Shown piece after piece: positions 6,355 to 6,524 of a DNA stretch of 6,524 nt. Source of the DNA: Spirochaetota bacterium (GTDB lineage Bacteria > Spirochaetota > GWE2-31-10 > MWDO01); NCBI GenBank assembly GCA_017998755.1, contig JAGOCL010000149.1, positions 1-6,524 on the forward strand. The letters run 5' to 3'. Made by a program: the position numbers and the translations under genes. Numbering within the stretch: position 1 is the stretch's first letter; the number at the start of each line of letters is the position of its first letter. The notes under the pieces are model-generated. The model was not told the DNA's origin. It did not search any database and worked only from the letters and a program-made list of their open reading frames with translations.

Positions 6355-6524
6355 ACGATGTTATGATAACTGATGGTACTAATAATAGCAATAAAGAGCC
6401 AAAAAACGTTATAAAACGTCGTAATAATCATATAAAGTTGCATAAAAGTCTTAAAAAAAAGAATAAATAACATAATAGATACAATTATAGATAAAATAAA
6501 AATCAAATCTATATTATATATATG

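Larger units (their letters stand above)
6230..6524. other. AT-rich intergenic region upstream of the isoamylase gene, no convincing gene
   Basis: About 295 bases of strongly AT-rich DNA with no homologous coding signal. It contains the weak promoter and palindrome listed separately and a small inverted repeat ACGTT-4-AACGT (6406-6419). On the minus strand a 65-codon hydrophobic open frame (6427-6230) lacks an ATG. On the plus strand a 35-codon frame from the ATG at 6363 to a TAA at 6468-6470 is lysine- and asparagine-rich and has no Shine-Dalgarno. Both frames can be explained by base composition. The window ends in ATATATATG, so a rightward gene could begin beyond the edge, but nothing shown supports one. 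Confidence 0.6.

Noticed and set aside
6363..6470. Plus-strand 35-codon frame starting MITDGTNNSN
   Set aside because: No Shine-Dalgarno, strong K/N bias from composition, and no recognisable homology; left as part of the intergenic description.
1..6524. CRISPR array, insertion sequence, tRNA or rRNA, riboswitch
   Set aside because: No regularly spaced repeats, no transposase-like frame with terminal inverted repeats, no cloverleaf or rRNA-like stretch seen on either strand; the leaders of aspS and the isoamylase are too short or too poor in structure for a known riboswitch.

Overview
The window comes from an AT-rich bacterium that uses the standard code: tryptophan is TGG in the genes, and the four visible stops are TAA (three) and TAG (one). 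Three traits suggest the host. It has an A/V-type rather than F-type ATP synthase subunit, an archaeal-type aspartyl-tRNA synthetase without the bacterial GAD domain, and a large exported lipoprotein that debranches starch or glycogen. Together they fit a host-associated, carbohydrate-fermenting anaerobe. A spirochaete-like lineage (Brachyspira or relatives) is my first guess, with low confidence; Elusimicrobiota or Clostridia-like bacteria are not excluded.

Layout. Positions 1-232 (+) hold the 3' end of V/A-type ATP synthase subunit F. After a 79-base gap, 312-1682 (+) encodes a 456-residue protein that I read as a degenerate hybrid histidine kinase. It has a remnant ATPase lobe, a receiver-like domain and a possible Hpt-like tail, and most catalytic motif positions are substituted. 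Its stop codon directly abuts the stop codon of the convergent aspS gene (1683-3020, -), with no spacer. aspS has its own well-formed promoter (3063-3091) and Shine-Dalgarno. Just upstream of that promoter lies a strong rho-independent terminator (3131-3164, -) that ends the next transcript. That transcript carries the largest gene, 3185-6211 (-), a 1008-residue lipoprotein isoamylase (GH13) with an N-terminal CBM48-like domain and an extra C-terminal beta-sandwich-like module. From 6212 to the right edge there is only very AT-rich leader or intergenic DNA with a perfect 12-bp palindrome and no convincing gene.

How the genes relate. They do not form one pathway. The isoamylase should act outside the cytoplasm, cutting alpha-1,6 branches of glycogen or starch for uptake. 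aspS is translation housekeeping, and subunit F belongs to the rotary ATPase. The unexplained gene is the pseudo-kinase at 312-1682. The base composition is uneven: the isoamylase is clearly richer in G+C than the pseudo-kinase, which fits either strong codon selection in a highly expressed surface enzyme or gene transfer.
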